Shown: one piece after another, positions 16,286 to 24,072 of the stretch
Numbering within the stretch: the first letter of the stretch is position 1
Layout of the letters: each line of letters starts with the position of its first letter
Assembly: GCA_003612485.1 (NCBI GenBank)
Contig: RAZA01000039.1
Location: 1-35,248 of the forward strand
DNA length: 35,248 nt
Direction: 5' to 3'
Source: a bacterium D16-50
GTDB lineage: Bacteria > Bacillota > Clostridia > Lachnospirales > Lachnospiraceae
Notes under the pieces: model-generated
What the model was told of the DNA's origin: nothing
The model's input: the letters and a program-made list of their open reading frames with translations, nothing else
The model's database searches: none
Made by a program: the position numbers and the translations under genes

Positions 16286-18571
16286 ATGAGAGACATGAGG
16301 CCTTGGCAAAGGGATAGAGGCAATGAAGGGGAAGGCGTGAGGGGATATGGAAAGCGCAGTTTTTTTTGGTGCGCTGTTTTGGCCCAGCTGGTTATACTGC
16401 TCTTATGTATAGGGATTGCCCTCTTTCGGGAGAATCAGGTGTACTCTTATGGGGCGGAGGACTTTGGGCAGGAGGGGGAGTATCTCAACAGCGTCCCCAT
16501 ATCATTGCCCAGAGGAATCTATAGAGTGGAGCTGCGATATTCTTGCGAGGGCTCTATGAGGCATTTCTGCAGTGTGGAGAGCGCAGGAGAGCAGGAGGCT
16601 TTGGTGTGCAGCGGCGAACATCTCAGCGAAGGGCTGGGCTGTACCAGTTTCGATCTGTGGATCAAGGACAAGAATGTGCCGGCCGTGGTGCGCATCCAGC
16701 TGGGGGAGGGGGAGCTTGGGATTCAGGGGCTTCATATCGTTCAGACCAGCAGGGATATGTCCAGAGCCGTCTGTCTATTGCTGCTGCTGTTTTTGATGGC
16801 GGATGCATTCTGCCTATATCTGGGGCAGGAGAAAAGGGCGGGGGTGGCCAGAGAGAAGAAGCTGGTGTTTTTGGGCTTGTGCGCCATTACTCTTGGCAGC
16901 AGTGTTCCGCTGCTGACAGATTACATTCATCCGGGGTCGGATATCACGTACCACCTTCTGCGTATAGGCAATATAAAGGACGGTCTTTTGGGGGGACAGT
17001 TTCCGGTGCGGATCGACCCGGCTTGGCTGTATGGGCATGGCTATGCATCGTCTGTGTGCTATGGGGACATTTTTCTCTATATTCCGGCTGTACTTCGTAT
17101 TTTGGGATTTACTCTGCAGGAGAGCTATGCCTGCTTTCTCTTTTTGCTGAATGCGGCTACCTGCCTGATCTCCTACTTCGGGTTCAAGAGTGTGTTTCGG
17201 GACTGGAAGCTTGGGCTGCTGGGCAGCGCGGTCTATACGCTCTCCATCTATAGGTTGTACAAAATGTATAGCTGGGGCGCTCTCGGAGAGGCCCAGAGCA
17301 TGGTGTTTCTGCCGCTGATCTTCTGTGCGGTGTATCATATTTTTACAGACGAGGGGGAGGACGAGAAATACGGACGGCTGTGGGTTCCTCTGGGAATAGG
17401 ATTCGCGGGCATTATTTTGTGCCATGTCCTGACTGTGGAGATCACCGTGCTTTTTCTGGCGGCGGCATGTGTGGTCTTCTGGAAGCGGCTGTTTCGCAGA
17501 AAGACGTTTCTGCTGTTTGCGAAGGGGGCGGTGTTTGCTGCCGCGCTTACCGCATGGTTCGTGATTCCCTTTTTGGATTATTATTTGAACGTAGATATGG
17601 TGATCCATCATGTCTCGACCCGCACCATTCAGGAAGTCGGGCTGTATCCGGCCAATCTTCTGTTTGCCTTTTTTCTGAGAGGATCGACCAGAGACCTTGC
17701 TGCCTACGGCATGCAGTATATGGAGGCGCTGGGAATAGGCCTGCCCTTGACTGCCGCCGGGCTGGGAATAGGCATGATGTGGCTCTTTGGTTATATGAGG
17801 AAAAGGACGGGACTGGTGTTGGGTGCAAAGCTTGCGCTGCTTTTTGGGGGCGCAGCCTGCCTTATGAGTTTGTCGAGTTTTCCTTGGACAAGGATCCAGT
17901 TTTTAAACGGCGTGACGGAAAAGCTGGTCTCCAGCATTCAGTACCCCAACCGATTTCTTATGATAGCGACCCTGCTGCTGTCCTTTGGGGCCGGGGCCTG
18001 CGTGGCGGTGTGTGGGGAATGCTTCGGGAAAAGGGCGATGGCAGGCGGTGGGGCAGCGTTCGTGGCTTTGGCGCTGCTAACTGCGTTTTTCTATCAGAGC
18101 AGCATCGTGAGAGACGGGGGCGCCTTGTACCTATATGATGAAAAAGGCATGGGAACGGGGTATTTGTCGGGAGCGGAATATCTCCGCTATGGAATAGATC
18201 AGGTGGATCTGTCCTTCCATGGGGCCGTGGAAGGACAGGGCGTTCGGGTGCTTGACTATGAGAAGGACAACCTGAACGTTCGGATGAACATCCGAAACGA
18301 AAGCGGGGGGGAAAGCTATGTGGAAGTGCCCCTGCAGCATTACAAGGGATATACTGCGGTGGTCTCGGCCACGGGGGAGAGGCTGGAGCTGGAGGACGGT
18401 TCCCACTTTGACATAAGGATTCGTGTGTCCGAGGGCTTCGAGGGAGAGGTGTCCGTGGGGTTTGCGTCTTTGTGGTATTGGCATTTGGGAAACGGAATCT
18501 CCCTGCTCGGGCTGGCGGTGGTTCCGGCGCAGGCATTGAGACGGCGTCTGCGCAGGCGTGAATCGGCCTGA
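16286..18571 (+). CDS. Large PTPS-related/YfhO-like membrane protein, paralogue 3
   Basis: The 761-residue product has the same architecture as the preceding gene: helix, extracellular beta domain, multi-helix core with first loop GSDITYHLLRIGNI...GGQFPVRIDPAWLYGHGYA, and a C-terminal beta domain (VEVPLQHYKGYTAVVSATGERLEL) plus a final helix. GGGAGG at 16274-16279 sets ATG 16286. It starts 21 bases after its paralogue's stop, so one operon is likely, ending at the hairpin at 18582-18620. Function is inferred: extracytoplasmic transfer of a sugar or modification of a wall polymer or lipid-linked glycan. No polyprenyl-sugar synthesis genes are next to it. Confidence 0.83.
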   Translation: MRDMRPWQRDRGNEGEGVRGYGKRSFFWCAVLAQLVILLLCIGIALFRENQVYSYGAEDFGQEGEYLNSVPISLPRGIYRVELRYSCEGSMRHFCSVESAGEQEALVCSGEHLSEGLGCTSFDLWIKDKNVPAVVRIQLGEGELGIQGLHIVQTSRDMSRAVCLLLLLFLMADAFCLYLGQEKRAGVAREKKLVFLGLCAITLGSSVPLLTDYIHPGSDITYHLLRIGNIKDGLLGGQFPVRIDPAWLYGHGYASSVCYGDIFLYIPAVLRILGFTLQESYACFLFLLNAATCLISYFGFKSVFRDWKLGLLGSAVYTLSIYRLYKMYSWGALGEAQSMVFLPLIFCAVYHIFTDEGEDEKYGRLWVPLGIGFAGIILCHVLTVEITVLFLAAACVVFWKRLFRRKTFLLFAKGAVFAAALTAWFVIPFLDYYLNVDMVIHHVSTRTIQEVGLYPANLLFAFFLRGSTRDLAAYGMQYMEALGIGLPLTAAGLGIGMMWLFGYMRKRTGLVLGAKLALLFGGAACLMSLSSFPWTRIQFLNGVTEKLVSSIQYPNRFLMIATLLLSFGAGACVAVCGECFGKRAMAGGGAAFVALALLTAFFYQSSIVRDGGALYLYDEKGMGTGYLSGAEYLRYGIDQVDLSFHGAVEGQGVRVLDYEKDNLNVRMNIRNESGGESYVEVPLQHYKGYTAVVSATGERLELEDGSHFDIRIRVSEGFEGEVSVGFASLWYWHLGNGISLLGLAVVPAQALRRRLRRRESA

Positions 18572-18581
18572 AATCTTGAGG

Positions 18582-18620
18582 GATCCGGCGGATGAAAGGA
18601 TGGCTTTCGTCCGCCGGATC
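18582..18620 (+). terminator. Strong hairpin after the membrane-protein operon
   Basis: GATCCGGCGGATGAAAG (18582-18598), a 5-base loop and CTTTCGTCCGCCGGATC (18604-18620) form a 17-bp stem with a single T-G pair. Only a short TTGTG follows instead of a U-tract, so it may terminate inefficiently or protect the 3' end, but it separates the membrane operon from the butyrate promoter. Confidence 0.65.
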
Positions 18621-18689
18621 TTGTGCGGGCAGAGGGAAAGACAGACAGCCGATCAGAGAAATTTGAAGTCTTTTTTAAGGAAAAATACA

Positions 18690-18718
18690 TTGCAAATACA
18701 TGGGGACTATGATAGACT
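18690..18718 (+). promoter_or_regulatory. Promoter of the butyrate operon
   Basis: TTGCAA (18690-18695), a 17-base spacer and TAGACT (18713-18718), preceded by TGA to make an extended -10. It lies about 60 bases before the thiolase ATG. The leader of about 50 bases is A-rich with no evident riboswitch fold. Confidence 0.6.
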
Positions 18719-18778
18719 AAAAATATGTCCATGACAAAAAAATAACAATCAACCATAAAATCATTGGAGGTAAGACAA

Positions 18779-19963
18779 ATGGCAAAGAAAGTAGTTTTAG
18801 CCGGTGCCTGCCGTACTGCCATCGGCACTATGGGCGGCACACTGAGCAGCACTCCTGCCGTGGAGCTGGGAGCAATCGTTATCAAGGAGGCTCTGAACAG
18901 GGCGGGAGTTAAGCCTGAGGATGTGGATCAGGTGTACATGGGATGCGTCATTCAGGCAGGTCAGGGACAGAACGTGGCCCGTCAGGCATCCATCAAGGCA
19001 GGGCTTCCCATAGAGGTGCCTGCAGTCACCATGAACGTGGTGTGCGGCTCCGGCCTGAACTGTGTCAATCAGGCGGCTCAGATGATCATGGCAGGAGATG
19101 CGGATATCGTCGTAGCCGGCGGAACCGAGAATATGTCCATGGCCCCCTATGCCATTCCTCAGGCCCGCTACGGCTATAGGATGAACAACGGCACTCTGGT
19201 GGACACCATGATCAAGGACGCATTGTGGGATGCCTTCAATGATTATCATATGATCACGACTGCGGACAATATCTGCAGAGAGTGGGGCCTGACCAGAGAA
19301 GAGCTGGATCAGTTCGCCTTAAAGAGCCAGCAGAAGGCGGAGGCGGCCCAGAAGGCCGGCGCTTTCGACGCGGAGATCGTGCCCGTTATGGTAAAGAAAA
19401 AGAAGGAGATGATCGAGTTCAAGGTGGATGAGGGTCCTCGTGCAGGCTCCACCATCGAAGGGCTTGCAAAGCTTCGCTCCATCAATCCCGACGGCTTTGT
19501 GACTGCAGGAAATGCCTCCGGCATCAATGACGGCGCGGCGGCAATCGTGGTTATGAGCGAGGAGAAGGCCAAGGAGCTTGGAGTAAAGCCTATGGCCACC
19601 TTCGTGGCAGGCGCTTTGGCCGGCGTTCGCCCCGAGGTGATGGGCATCGGCCCTGTGGCTTCCACCAAGAAGGTGCTGGCCAAGACCGGCATGAAGATAG
19701 AGGACTTTGACATCATCGAGGCCAACGAGGCATTTGCGGCGCAGTCCGTTGCGGTCGGAAAGGATCTGGGCATCGATGTGGATAAGCAGCTGAATCCCAA
19801 CGGCGGAGCCATTGCTCTGGGCCATCCCGTAGGGGCTTCCGGATGCCGTATTCTGGTGACTCTGCTGCACGAGATGCAGGCCAAGGGTGCCAAGACCGGA
19901 CTTGCTACGCTGTGTATCGGCGGAGGCATGGGCTGCTCTACCATAGTTAAGATCGAGGACTAA
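18779..19963 (+). CDS. thlA: Acetyl-CoA acetyltransferase (thiolase)
   Basis: The 394-residue biosynthetic thiolase condenses two acetyl-CoA to acetoacetyl-CoA, the first step of butyrate formation. The acyl-enzyme cysteine is Cys89 in NVVCGSGL, and the C-terminal catalytic elements are NEAFAAQ, ALGHPVGASG (His near 350) and CIGGGMG (Cys near 380). Length is exactly that of the family. GGAGG at 18766-18770, 8 bases before ATG 18779, fixes the start. It is the first gene of a six-enzyme operon and starts a run of GGC/AAG/CTG-rich codons suggestive of high expression. Confidence 0.97.
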   Translation: MAKKVVLAGACRTAIGTMGGTLSSTPAVELGAIVIKEALNRAGVKPEDVDQVYMGCVIQAGQGQNVARQASIKAGLPIEVPAVTMNVVCGSGLNCVNQAAQMIMAGDADIVVAGGTENMSMAPYAIPQARYGYRMNNGTLVDTMIKDALWDAFNDYHMITTADNICREWGLTREELDQFALKSQQKAEAAQKAGAFDAEIVPVMVKKKKEMIEFKVDEGPRAGSTIEGLAKLRSINPDGFVTAGNASGINDGAAAIVVMSEEKAKELGVKPMATFVAGALAGVRPEVMGIGPVASTKKVLAKTGMKIEDFDIIEANEAFAAQSVAVGKDLGIDVDKQLNPNGGAIALGHPVGASGCRILVTLLHEMQAKGAKTGLATLCIGGGMGCSTIVKIED

Positions 19964-20018
19964 TACAGTATACGGCTGCTGCAGGCTGCCTGCAGCGGCC
20001 AACATAAGGAGAGAGACA

Positions 20019-20804
20019 ATGGAATTTATAGTGTATGAGCAGAAGGGGGCCTATGCCGTTATCACCATCAGCCGTGAGAAGGCGCTGAACGCCCTGAATT
20101 CCGCCGTGCTTGAGGAGCTGGACAAGACCATCGATGCAGTGGATCTGCAGACCGTCCGCTGCCTGATCGTCACCGGCGCAGGAGCAAAATCTTTTGTGGC
20201 CGGTGCTGACATCGGGGAGATGAGCACCCTTTCCAAGGCGGAGGGAGAGGCCTTCGGCAAGAAGGGCAACGATGTATTCCGCAAGCTGGAGACTTTGCCG
20301 ATTCCCGTGATCGCTGCAGTGAACGGCTTTGCTCTGGGGGGAGGCTGCGAGCTTTCCATGAGCTGCGACATCAGGATCTGCTCTGACAATGCCGTATTCG
20401 GCCAGCCCGAGGTGGGACTGGGAATCACCCCCGGCTTCGGCGGAACCCAGAGGCTTGCCCGTCTGGTGGGCCCCGGAATGGCGAAGCAGATGATCTATAC
20501 CGCCCGGAACATCAAGGCTGACGAGGCGTATAGGATCGGTCTTGTCAATGGGGTGTATCCTCAGGAGGAACTGCTTCCCGCCGCGGAGAAGATGGCTGCG
20601 GGAATTGCCAAGAACGCCCCCATCGCCGTGCGCAACTGCAAGCGTGCCATCAACAACGGTCTGGACGTGGACATGGACGAAGCGCTTATCATCGAGGAGA
20701 AGCTCTTCGGAAATTGCTTCGAGACCGAGGATCAGAAGTATGGAATGGCGTTCTTCCTTGACAAGAACAAGGAGAAGGTGAAGGAGCCGTTTAAAAATTG
20801 CTAG
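20019..20804 (+). CDS. crt: 3-hydroxybutyryl-CoA dehydratase (crotonase)
   Basis: The 261-residue enoyl-CoA hydratase/isomerase family protein dehydrates 3-hydroxybutyryl-CoA to crotonyl-CoA. The oxyanion-hole segments FVAGADIGEM and NGFALGGGCELSMSCDIRI are present, with the two catalytic glutamates in GGGCELS and GQPEVGLGITPGFGGTQRL. AAGGAGAGAG precedes ATG 20019. It starts 55 bases after thl and is followed after 11 bases by a small membrane-protein gene. Context (thl upstream, hbd downstream) fixes the role in butyrate rather than fatty acid breakdown. Confidence 0.96.
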   Translation: MEFIVYEQKGAYAVITISREKALNALNSAVLEELDKTIDAVDLQTVRCLIVTGAGAKSFVAGADIGEMSTLSKAEGEAFGKKGNDVFRKLETLPIPVIAAVNGFALGGGCELSMSCDIRICSDNAVFGQPEVGLGITPGFGGTQRLARLVGPGMAKQMIYTARNIKADEAYRIGLVNGVYPQEELLPAAEKMAAGIAKNAPIAVRNCKRAINNGLDVDMDEALIIEEKLFGNCFETEDQKYGMAFFLDKNKEKVKEPFKNC

Positions 20805-20815
20805 AAAGGTAGCCT

Positions 20816-21001
20816 ATGGATAAAAAGAAAAGGATATTCTGCCTGATAGCAGGGATTCTCTGCTTTGTGGGAGCCGCAGTCGTATTCAAGATCGCAAACG
20901 AGACGGGAATTATGGATCTTTCATTGAAAATCTGCATCGGCTGTATTTTGGCAGGCGGATTGGCGATGTTGTGGGCGGGCATAAAGAAGAAGGAAAAATA
21001 A
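20816..21001 (+). CDS. Small two-helix membrane protein within the butyrate operon
   Basis: The 61-residue product has a basic N-terminus (MDKKKR), a first helix (IFCLIAGILCFVGAAVVF), a short loop (KIANETGIMDLSL), a second helix (KICIGCILAGGLAMLWAGI) and a basic tail (KKKEK), predicting a hairpin with both ends in the cytoplasm. I do not recognise a family. GAAAGGTAG upstream, tight spacing (11 bases after crt, 29 before hbd) and same strand argue that it is a real co-transcribed gene. It might anchor or tune the pathway enzymes or be a passenger; nothing in the sequence decides. Confidence 0.75.
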   Translation: MDKKKRIFCLIAGILCFVGAAVVFKIANETGIMDLSLKICIGCILAGGLAMLWAGIKKKEK

Positions 21002-21030
21002 TAGAGACATGTTATAAGGAGGACTGACGA

Positions 21031-21873
21031 ATGAAAGTAGGAATTATCGGTGCGGGCACCATGGGAGCCGGAATCGCTCAGGCATTTGCCATGACGGACG
21101 GCTATGAGGTATGCTTGTGCGACATCAAGCAGGAGTTCGCTGACGGAGGCAAGGCAAGGATACTGAAAAATCTGAACTTTCTGGTAGGCAAGGAAAAGCT
21201 TACGCAGGAGCAGGCCGACGCCATATCCGCCAAGATCGCCACCGGCCTCAAGGATATCTGCACGGACTGCGATCTGGTGATTGAGGTTGCGCCCGAAAAT
21301 ATGCAGATCAAGAAGACCACCTTCAAGGAGCTTCAGGAGATCGTGAAGCCCGAGTGCATCTTTGCTACCAACACCTCCTCCCTTTCCATCACTGAGATCG
21401 GAGCAGGGCTTGACAGACCTATGATCGGCATGCACTTCTTCAATCCTGCGGACAGGATGAAGCTGGTGGAGGTGATCGCAGGCGCAAACACCCCCGACGA
21501 GCTGGTGGAGAAGATCAAGGGCATTTCCGTGGAGATCGGCAAGACTCCCGTGGAAGTGAAGGAGGCTCCCGGATTCGTGGTGAATAGGATTCTGATTCCC
21601 ATGATCAACGAGGCCATCGGCATCTATGCGGAGGGCATCGCCAGCGTAGAGGATATCGATACCGCTATGAAGCTGGGCGCATCCCATCCTATGGGGCCTC
21701 TGGCTCTGGGCGACCTTGTGGGTCTGGACATCGTGCTGGCCATTATGGAAGTGCTTCAGAACGAGACGGGAGATCCCAAGTACCGTCCTCATCCCCTGCT
21801 TCGCAAGATGGTGCGGGCAGGCAAGCTGGGCAAGAAGACCGGCATCGGCTTCTACGATTACAGCAAGAAATAA
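21031..21873 (+). CDS. hbd: 3-hydroxybutyryl-CoA dehydrogenase
   Basis: The 280-residue NAD(P)H-dependent enzyme reduces acetoacetyl-CoA to 3-hydroxybutyryl-CoA. The Rossmann motif is GAGTMGAGIAQ (residues 7-17), the catalytic His is His135 in GMHFFNP, and the C-terminal dimer domain includes PGFVVNRILIPMINEA and SHPMGPLALGDLVGLD. After HFFNPA the residues are DR, where clostridial enzymes often have PV; this is close to the active site but outside the catalytic His-Glu pair. AAGGAGG before ATG 21031 is optimal. It is co-transcribed with crt and bcd. Confidence 0.96.
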   Translation: MKVGIIGAGTMGAGIAQAFAMTDGYEVCLCDIKQEFADGGKARILKNLNFLVGKEKLTQEQADAISAKIATGLKDICTDCDLVIEVAPENMQIKKTTFKELQEIVKPECIFATNTSSLSITEIGAGLDRPMIGMHFFNPADRMKLVEVIAGANTPDELVEKIKGISVEIGKTPVEVKEAPGFVVNRILIPMINEAIGIYAEGIASVEDIDTAMKLGASHPMGPLALGDLVGLDIVLAIMEVLQNETGDPKYRPHPLLRKMVRAGKLGKKTGIGFYDYSKK

Positions 21874-21950
21874 GACAAGAATTAGGCGGAATTGCCGTCT
21901 CGGGTTCGGGGCGGCGGTTTCGCCCATTGTGTGAGTCGGAAGTATTGTTT

Positions 21951-21966
21951 GGCAGGCTTGCCTGCC
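21951..21966. other. Perfect palindrome in the hbd-bcd spacer
   Basis: GGCAGGC-TT-GCCTGCC lies 36 bases before the bcd start, inside a 128-base spacer that is the largest in the operon. No U-tract follows, so it is not a plain terminator; an mRNA-processing or stabilising hairpin between the upstream and downstream halves of the operon is possible. Confidence 0.5.
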
Positions 21967-22001
21967 GGAATTCAAGATAAATAGATGGAGGAATGTAAAT
22001 C

Positions 22002-23153
22002 ATGGATTTTACGTTGCGCAAAGAACATGAAATGGCGCGTGCTCTTTTCAAGGAGTTTGCCGAAAAGGAAGTAAAGCCTCTGGCACAGGAGGTTGACGAG
22101 ACGGAAGAGTTCCCCAGAGAGACTGCCCGCAAGATGGCGAAGAACGGTTTTCTGGGCATCCCCGTTCCCAAGGAGTACGGCGGACAGGGCTGCGATCCCT
22201 TGACTTATGTGATGTGCGTGGAGGAGCTTTCCAAGGTCTGCGGCACCACGGGCGTTATCGTTTCCGCACATACATCCTTGTGCTGTGATCCCATCATGAC
22301 CTTCGGAACGGAGGAGCAGAAGGCAAAATATCTGGTTCCCCTTGCGAAGGGTGAGAAGCTGGGAGCCTTCGGCCTTACCGAGCCCGGTGCAGGAACAGAC
22401 GCTCAGGGCCAGCAGACCAAAGCTGTTCTGGACGGAGATGAATATGTGGTAAACGGATCCAAGATCTTCATCACCAACGGCAAGGAGGCAGATATCTACG
22501 TTATCTTCGCCGTCACCGGCATGATCGAGAAGAAGGGACGCAAGATCAAGGAGATTTCCGCCTTCATCGTAGAGAAGGGAACGCCGGGCTTTGGCTTCGG
22601 CACCAAGGAGAAGAAGATGGGTATCCGGGGCTCTTCTACATATGAGCTGATCTTCACGGACTGCCGCATCCCCAAGGAGAATCTGCTGGGCAAGATCGGG
22701 CAGGGCTTCAAGATCGCAATGCATACCCTTGACGGCGGACGTATCGGTATCGCCGCACAGGCTCTGGGCATCGCTGAGGGCGCTCTGGAGAGGACCATCG
22801 CCTATACCAAGGAGAGAAAGCAGTTCGGCAAGTCCATCGCCGCACAGCAGAACACCCAGTTCCAGCTGGCTGACATGGCCACCAAGGTGCAGGCTGCACA
22901 GCTTCTGGTGTACAAGGCGGCTATGGCCAAGGCTACTCAGAAGGAGTACGGCTTCGAGGCGGCTCAGGCAAAGCTGTATGCCGCAGAGGTTGCTATGGAA
23001 GTTACCACCAAGGCGGTTCAGCTCCACGGCGGTTACGGCTATACCAGAGAGTATGATGTGGAGCGCATGATGCGCGATGCCAAGATCACTGAGATCTACG
23101 AGGGAACCAGCGAGGTTCAGCGTATGGTTATCAGTGCGGCACTGTTGAAGTAG
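22002..23153 (+). CDS. bcd: Butyryl-CoA dehydrogenase
   Basis: The 383-residue FAD acyl-CoA dehydrogenase reduces crotonyl-CoA to butyryl-CoA. It has the family's FGLTEPGAGTD flavin/substrate segment, KIFITNG, the ALDGGRIGIAAQALG-type helix region (here TLDGGRIGIAAQALGIAEG), QLHGGYGYTREYDVERMMRDAKI and the catalytic Glu367 in IYEGTSEVQR. With EtfAB directly downstream it should form the electron-bifurcating complex that couples crotonyl-CoA reduction to ferredoxin reduction by NADH. GGAGG at 21987-21991 supports ATG 22002. Confidence 0.96.
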   Translation: MDFTLRKEHEMARALFKEFAEKEVKPLAQEVDETEEFPRETARKMAKNGFLGIPVPKEYGGQGCDPLTYVMCVEELSKVCGTTGVIVSAHTSLCCDPIMTFGTEEQKAKYLVPLAKGEKLGAFGLTEPGAGTDAQGQQTKAVLDGDEYVVNGSKIFITNGKEADIYVIFAVTGMIEKKGRKIKEISAFIVEKGTPGFGFGTKEKKMGIRGSSTYELIFTDCRIPKENLLGKIGQGFKIAMHTLDGGRIGIAAQALGIAEGALERTIAYTKERKQFGKSIAAQQNTQFQLADMATKVQAAQLLVYKAAMAKATQKEYGFEAAQAKLYAAEVAMEVTTKAVQLHGGYGYTREYDVERMMRDAKITEIYEGTSEVQRMVISAALLK

Positions 23154-23210
23154 TATGCTGTCGATTCACAATTCATCCACTGAAAATAGAAAATAAGGAG
23201 TGAAAATACA

Positions 23211-23993
23211 ATGAAAGTTGTTGTTTGTATCAAGCAGGTTCCTGATACCAAGGGCGGCGTGAAGTTCAATCCCGATGGTACATTGGACAGAGCTGCAATG
23301 ATGACCATTATGAATCCCGATGACAAGGCAGGTCTGGAAGCAGCGCTTCGGCTGAAGGATCAGTACGGCGCAGAGGTCACAGTTCTCACCATGGGTCTTC
23401 CCAAGGCGGAGGATGTGCTTCGCGAGGCTATTGCCATGGGTGCTGACAAGGGCGTTCTGGTCACAGACAGAGTGCTGGGCGGCGCAGATACCTGGGCTAC
23501 CTCTCAGACGCTGGCAGGCGCGCTGCGCAATATGGACTACGACCTGATCATTACGGGCCGTCAGGCCATCGACGGCGACACCGCTCAGGTTGGCCCCCAG
23601 ATTTCCGAGCATTTGAACATTCCCGTGATCTCCTACGCGCAGAACCTGAAGATTGACGGGGACAGCGTGATTGTGGAACGCCAGTATGACGATAGGTATC
23701 ATGTGCTGAAGGCTAAGATGCCCTGCCTGATCACGGCTTTGGCGGAGCTCAACGAGCCCAGATACATGACCCCCGGCGGCATCTTCGATGCCTGCAAGGC
23801 GGAGATCACCGTATGGGGAAGAGCGGATCTGAAGGATGTGGAAGATTCCAACTTAGGTCTGAAGGGATCTCCTACCCAGATTGCCAAGGCCTCCGACAAG
23901 GTGAGGAAGGGCGCAGGCGAGAAGGTGGTTCTTGACCCCTCCGAGGCTGTTGATTACATTGTTGACAAGCTGAAAGTGAGACATGTGATATAA
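23211..23993 (+). CDS. etfB: Electron transfer flavoprotein, beta subunit
   Basis: The 260-residue product opens with MKVVVCIKQVPDT and carries the conserved GRQAIDGDTAQVGPQ signature of clostridial EtfB, which in bifurcating enzymes helps bind the beta-FAD and NADH. Later conserved elements are KAKMPCLITALAELNEPRYMT and the C-terminal EKVVLDPSEAVDYIVDKL. The start ATG 23211 follows AAGGAG. It partners with EtfA (next gene) and Bcd (previous gene) in the cytoplasmic bifurcating complex. Whether it truly bifurcates is a family-based inference from operon context. Confidence 0.96.
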   Translation: MKVVVCIKQVPDTKGGVKFNPDGTLDRAAMMTIMNPDDKAGLEAALRLKDQYGAEVTVLTMGLPKAEDVLREAIAMGADKGVLVTDRVLGGADTWATSQTLAGALRNMDYDLIITGRQAIDGDTAQVGPQISEHLNIPVISYAQNLKIDGDSVIVERQYDDRYHVLKAKMPCLITALAELNEPRYMTPGGIFDACKAEITVWGRADLKDVEDSNLGLKGSPTQIAKASDKVRKGAGEKVVLDPSEAVDYIVDKLKVRHVI

Positions 23994-24072
23994 GAAACCA
24001 TGTGGAGCCCGGCAAGGGCTGCATAAAGATATGCATTTCTTCAAGAATGAAATATAATATGGAGGAAGAACA

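Noticed and set aside
20791..21975. Long minus-strand open frame of about 390 codons opposite hbd
   Set aside because: It is a shadow of the GC-rich hbd coding frame: its residues are low-complexity His/Leu/Gly-rich without any family resemblance, and the plus strand encodes a clear enzyme.
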